Shown in pieces: positions 59,395 to 64,000 of a DNA stretch of 64,000 nt. Position numbers and translations under genes: made by a program. Source of the DNA: Panagrolaimus kolymaensis (taxonomy: Eukaryota > Nematoda > Chromadorea > Rhabditida > Panagrolaimidae); the NCBI GenBank assembly GCA_028622995.1, contig JAJQJQ010000024.1:1116001-1180000 (forward strand). Direction: 5' to 3'. Under the pieces are notes generated by a model, which searched no databases, was not told the DNA's origin, and worked only from the letters and a program-made list of their open reading frames with translations. Position 1 is the first letter of the stretch. Every line of letters begins with the position of its first letter.

Positions 59395-60710
59395 CCCGCC
59401 GTTAATTGTTTCTCTTGAGTTTGCAATTTGCCTCAAAGTACCTTTTTCTTATCTATATTCTTTTTTTAAAACCAACTCGAAAATGACTATACTTTTTTTG
59501 TTTTATCAATCGAAAACAAAAACGTTTTAAAAAACACTCAATTTACTGATCTAAGAAAATATTAAAAATATTTAAATTTTATTTGGACTTCATCATTATT
59601 ATTCTCAAAAATCAGAACGATTTTTTCTCGGTCAACATCGATGAGGGCACAAAATTATCCAAAACTCTCGTTCGAAGCTTTGTTTTAAAGGAAAAAAGAA
59701 TCTAACACCAAAACTCAACAAACATTGTTCGCTTATCAATAAAAAAATGAAGAAGATCAAATCTAAACAATCGCACCTTTTTTACATTGCTTTTTTTGTG
59801 GTTAATTCTATCTCTAATTAAATATATGAATCATTCTTTCTTTTGTTTAATGTTAAATTGCAAATTGATGATGTTTATGTACCAATAAATAAATAAATGA
59901 TTGTTTTAAGAATAATAAAAATTAATTTCTTTTTTTGTAGTTTTGGACCACAAAAAAATGAACAAACAGGGATCTTTTTAAAAGCTGACACACCAACCTC
60001 AAAAAATGTCGCGGAAAAAAGAAAAAAGCGAACTTTTTAACGTAAACAAAAAAGAACACAAAAAAAAAACAAAGATGACTCCTTTTTATCAAAATGGTGT
60101 AAATAACAATTAAAGATTAACCAAGAAAAACATTTGGGCGATTCGGAAAAAAATATTTCTTTTTAATTGCGAAAAAAAAGAAAGAAACGCGAGCGTAAAG
60201 TTGACTCAACTTTTTTTTCTACAGAAAATGACGAAGAATTTTTAATTTTTTGTTTGTTTGTTTGTTTTACTTTACTTTCACACCAAATTCTTAAAAGTTT
60301 TTTAATTTTTTTACTTTTAACATTCTTTCAACTTAAAAAATATGCTTCTGCTTTGCTTATTTGGATGATTCATAGAAGTATTAAAACTTAATAAAGATCA
60401 AAAAGTTTACTGATATTATTTTTGTGGATATCCTTTTTTTATTTCCATACTTTTTTCTTTCTACCAAAAATTTTTTTTTGACAAAAATGCACAAAAATTA
60501 ATGGACAAAAAATGCTTTGTTTTTGTTTGCACAAAAAAATGCTTATGATTTTTCTTTTAGGCTTCAAAGTTCATCAATGTATGCGTGAAGATATTTTTTT
60601 TGTCAAAATTTTTTCTCATGTAATTTAAAACAAAAATTACAGTCATTATTTTTTTTCTTTGAGCTTACTTTTCTTTTGAGACAGGAATCAAAACAACAAA
60701 AAAAAATAGA
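59395..60710. other. intergenic, nothing recognised
   Basis: AT-rich DNA with poly-A and poly-T runs. The frame at 60167-60391 is hydrophobic and without splice or family support. It ends at the divergently placed promoter of microgene 5. Confidence 0.4.
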
Positions 60711-60748
60711 AGGTGGAGTTTCACATGTAAAAGTTGCTAATATAAAAG
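60711..60748 (+). promoter_or_regulatory. AAGGTGG box plus TATA box, microgene 5
   Basis: GAAGGTGGAGTT (60709-60720) is followed after about 20 bp by TATAAAAG (60741-60748), about 90 bp upstream of the ATG. Same strand order as in microgenes 2 and 3, but on the plus strand. Confidence 0.65.
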
Positions 60749-60835
60749 CGGCATTGAAAATGGTTGAAATGCATCTCATTTTTAATTTCAACTTATTATT
60801 TTTGTTACTTTACTTCGACGCTTTCAATTCAAAAA

Positions 60836-60959
60836 ATGGCTGCTGAATACGATATTCCCAATGAACAAAAGTAATTTTAAAGTCTTTATTATTTTTATAA
60901 AAAAACTTTTGCTTTTCAGAGAAATCCAAGAAATTCAATCCATTCTTGATGCATTTTAA
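60836..60959 (+). CDS. two-exon microprotein, family member 5 (24 aa)
   Basis: Exon 1 (60836-60870) encodes MAAEYDIPNEQ. A 49-bp GTAATT...TTTTCAG intron splits a Lys codon in phase 2. Exon 2 (60920-60959) encodes EIQEIQSILDAF and TAA; the stop overlaps the poly(A) signal AATAAA (60958-60963). The protein is little more than the family motif E-I-x-x-I-x-S-I-L-D-A-F. It would be overlooked by length filters; promoter boxes, intron phase and the shared motif support it. The only family member on the plus strand. Confidence 0.6.
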
Positions 60960-60963
60960 TAAA

Positions 60964-62917
60964 ATCCTAAAACTCGAGATGTAATTATTTCTGTGAAATA
61001 ATGAATGCTTTAATTTAGCTTTATAAAAGAAAGGAAAAATGAATGTTATATAATATTTTTATGAAAAAAAATAAATAATTTGCTTTAAATGATGCTTTTT
61101 TGAAACGAGAGACAATTCATTCATTATATATATATGTATATAATGTCTTTGCCTTTATCGTTTGCTTCAGTTTTGAAAACGATCGTTTTTCTACTTTCTT
61201 TTTTAAGTGATATTAGAAAACTTAAATATTTCTTTCTGTTACTGGTGGGTATGTATGTTGCGGGCCTTGTGGTTATGATTCTTGATCCGACTAAACTTAA
61301 GTTGTTTGCTTGTGTGTGAGAGAAATCAGACAGTGTAAAAATCAAAAAATTGTTTGCTTTATTTCTTGAACATAAAACTTTGCAAACGGTTTCTTTCTCT
61401 TTTATTGCTGCTCCAAATATTAAAAGGATGATTTGGTTACCAATTTGCATGTCAAACCAATAATTCTTTCATCTTCATGGCTTCGGGTTACAGTTCTATA
61501 AATTTCTTTTACTTCCACATAATTTTGAATGCAAGTGGTTTATGTGTTAACATCCATTAAGCTTTGTTATAATTGTAAAACAAAAAATAAAATAAAAATA
61601 TTCAAAAAAAATTTTAAGAAATCAATAAATGCAGCCGAAGCAAGCAGCGGGTGTTGTTTTTAGGCAAATGAAGAAAACGCAAAATGAAAATAGTTATTTT
61701 TAGATATTATCGGCCAAAAAAAGAAAGCGCCTATATCTTTGGGAAAATTTGCTTTAAATATGAAAATGAAAGGTCAAAAAAGCAAGGGAGAACCTTTATA
61801 AAAAAAGAATAAATAATTTTTTCGTTTCTTTCTTTCATAATGCACAAAAAAATGTTTTTTTTTTCATCGCTATATTTCTTCCTTTTCTTAAAATTTCTTC
61901 GGTTATGCAATCTCATGCTTAATTTGGAATAACGATAAAAATCAAAAATCTGTAAACTTTTTGAAAAATTTAAAAATGTCCTCTCGTGTGCAATTTTGTT
62001 GAGGCATAATTACATATATTTCATTTCTCTGGATATTTCTTTAGGTATTCTTGTAAGAGGGTAAATTGCATTTAATACTATTCCATTGCTCTCTTCACAT
62101 TTACTTATTTCACCATTAAATTTCGTTTAGCTTTTTTACTATTACCATTTTTGAATGATGTGCTCGATGATGAACGCTTTTATCCAAAAAGTTCTCTCGA
62201 CCGCAATGGAGATTCTTTTTCTCGACTTTATCCATTCTTAAATTTTCTAATCCATTATCTTTAGTTACTATAGCTTCTTCTGGCGTTGGATTTTTTGATT
62301 ATTGTTAAAGCTAATGATCAACAACGAAAAAAAGATAGAAAGCTTTAAGCTTTGTTGTTACAATTGTAACACAAACATCAAAGAAACGTTGAAGCATAAA
62401 TATTCAAAAAAAAACGAAGAAAAAATTAATCGATTAAGCTTGTGCTGCTGCTTTCAGGCGACAAATGAAGAAAATGCAAAATGAAAGCATTTCTTTCTAA
62501 ATATTATGTTCAAAAAAAAGAAGAACGGATCTACTTTGACAAAATATGCTATATAAATTTGAAAATGTAATATCACATTTTTTGTTTTTTTTCTTCTGCA
62601 TACACAAGAATATCTTTATTTTTGTTTTGTTTTCTTATTGTCTTGATATTTAGCCGCATTTTTTGGGTGCAATTATTTTATTTTTTTCAAATTAATATAC
62701 GTTATAAAAAATAATTGCACAAAACTAAAAGCTACAAATAAGAAAAGAAAAAAATAGTGAGGTAAAAAAAATACACAAAGAAAAGTAAAAAAAAATTGTT
62801 TACAAAATAAAATTTTAAAGCCCATAAAAATAATAATAGATTCCGCAAAGAATGAAAAAATACATAAAAAAATCTGACAATATAATGATATTTTAAATTA
62901 ATTAATTAATTAAAGGA
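60964..62917. other. intergenic with a diverged tandem duplication
   Basis: Segments at about 61560-61730 and 62345-62520 share order and sequence: AAGCTTTGTT, ATATTCAAAAAAAA, a GCAGC/GCTGC-rich patch, AAATGAAGAAAA(C/T)GCAAAATGAAA and a following TATTAT. No conserved reading frame joins them. The minus-strand frame 61124-61450 has no family signature. Confidence 0.45.
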
Positions 62918-63963
62918 TTAATTAATTTGCTTTTTAATTTTGCTGTAAAGTATATCCTTCAAAGTTGCAATTTGTCGTTCATATTCTTCAACTTCATTTT
63001 TAAGTTGACGATTTCTTGATTCAAGTCGAACCTTTTCAGTTTTCATAAATTCTTGTTGTTGACGCTTTTTTTCTCGAGATTTAGCTGAAGCTACGTTATT
63101 GAGATCTCGTTTAATTCGATATTCTTCTTCATGGGAAGTGAATTCGATTCTTTGACGTTTTCGGGGATTTGAAGCTGTGATATTGGTTGATGAAGAAGTT
63201 GTGGATGAAGTTGGTGAAGGTCGGGAAGGAAGTTGATGATAATTAACAGCAGGTTTAGGAGCGATAGGTATATAATGAATTTGTTGAAGCTCTTGAATTT
63301 GTTGTACTTGTTCTTCCTCGGGTGGATAAATTTGATATTGAGGAGAGCCATTGACATTAACATCGTTAGCTTGTTGTTGATATGTGGTAGCTGAAGTACC
63401 TGCAGGCATATCTTGCATAGCTGAACAATGATCAAATTCTTCAACAAATAATGTTTCTTGAGCTAAGATATCATCCAACATTGTGAAATCCTGAAGAAGA
63501 AAAATTCGATCAAATAAAAGTTTACTTTAACTTAAAACTATATCGCTTACGTCTTCGCCTAATTCAGGAAACAATGTATCACTATTATTCAATCCTGTGT
63601 TAAAGATTTCTTGATCATCAAAATTTGGTCCACCTTCGTCATCTGAATGTAAATATTGAATCCAATCATCTAAAGATTTTTCACGTGTATCGTCGTTGTT
63701 GTTGTCACCACCACAATGTGAAACGTCGTCAGAATAATAAATAGGTTCAAAGCAAGATGAAGAAGTTTGATAATCAAATAATGAAGTACCAGATATACTT
63801 GGAACTTGTGCAACTGGTGAAGATTGTATACAGCTTGTATCAATATATTGTTGTGTAGCGGAATATGTTGTAGGGCTTGTAGAATAATTTACTGTTGTGG
63901 AATCATAAATGGAAGAAGATGTATGTGGAAGGACTTCGCTAGTGCTAGTAATACAATTCGAAT
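62918..63963 (-). CDS. bZIP transcription factor (3' two exons; gene continues past the window)
   Basis: Exons 63963-63551 and 63490-62918 join in phase 0 (GTAAGC...CTTCAG). The upstream exon begins after TTTTTTTTCAG and the 5' end lies beyond base 64000. The N-terminal visible part is Ser/Thr/Gln-rich and acidic (an activation-domain-like region, with DDWIQYLHSDDEGG and QEIFNTG). The C-terminus carries a bZIP: basic region RDLNNVASAKSREKKRQQQ (the N-x-x-A/S-x-x-x-S-R pattern that contacts DNA) and a zipper with Leu at positions 0, 7 and 21 and Tyr at 14. It should bind DNA as a dimer. The basic region fits the C/EBP-to-nematode ZIP range, but a specific orthologue cannot be named. Confidence 0.9.
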
Positions 63964-64000
63964 CTGAAAAAAAAGTGGGCGTGTCAGAAATTTTTCTTTT

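Noticed and set aside
61124..61450. 108-aa minus-strand ORF
   Set aside because: No domain, no promoter or splice signals that I can support, and the AT-rich composition makes a frame of this size unremarkable.

Overview
The window is AT-rich DNA (roughly three quarters A+T by eye) from an intron-bearing animal genome, most likely a nematode. Supporting signs are an Srh/Str-type nematode chemoreceptor, a secreted TIL-type cysteine-rich protein, degenerate TTAGGC (nematode telomere-type) repeats at about 21.67-21.77 kb, GT..TTTTAG introns, and 3' splice-acceptor sequences lying a few bases upstream of start codons as expected for spliced-leader trans-splicing. No species is claimed.

Layout. 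1-17.2 kb is mostly gene-poor AT-rich DNA. It holds one multi-exon four-helix membrane protein on the minus strand (5830-6843), weak exon candidates on the plus strand (7.6-9.8 kb) and a hAT-type MITE (11380-11801). Two tandem plus-strand Na+/Ca2+ exchanger genes (SLC8/NCX; alpha repeats plus two Calx-beta domains) fill 17203-26095 (14 exons, 899 aa) and 35240-44332 (9 exons, 877 aa). Between them lies an A-B-X-B-A duplication with a tRNA-derived SINE, a fold-back element and a probable promoter/5'-UTR region at about 32.95-33.9 kb. A mitochondrial ICT1/mL62-type gene follows (46170-47113), whose GGQ motif has become GGS. Next comes an operon-like pair of secreted-protein genes (47908-48318 and 48442-49684).

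From 49.9 to 61 kb there is a dispersed family of five tiny two-exon genes (24-69 aa). They share a phase-2 intron, a C-terminal amphipathic motif and, in four of five, an AAGGTGG box upstream of a TATA box. Interspersed with them are a hAT-type MITE nested inside another hAT-type MITE (54423-55734) and an intronless chemoreceptor gene. A bZIP transcription factor gene (minus strand) runs off the right edge.

The most unusual feature is a strand-specific array of the short motif (T)TTAAACTG from about 10.37 to 47.75 kb. It fills introns and flanks of the two exchanger genes at roughly 10-20 copies per kb (every 40-60 bp in places). It is at background level in the exons, almost absent on the opposite strand and nearly absent outside the domain. 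It resembles an array of minimal promoter motifs, for instance a nematode piRNA (21U-type) domain hosted in an active gene, but no known motif matches exactly and this remains a hypothesis.
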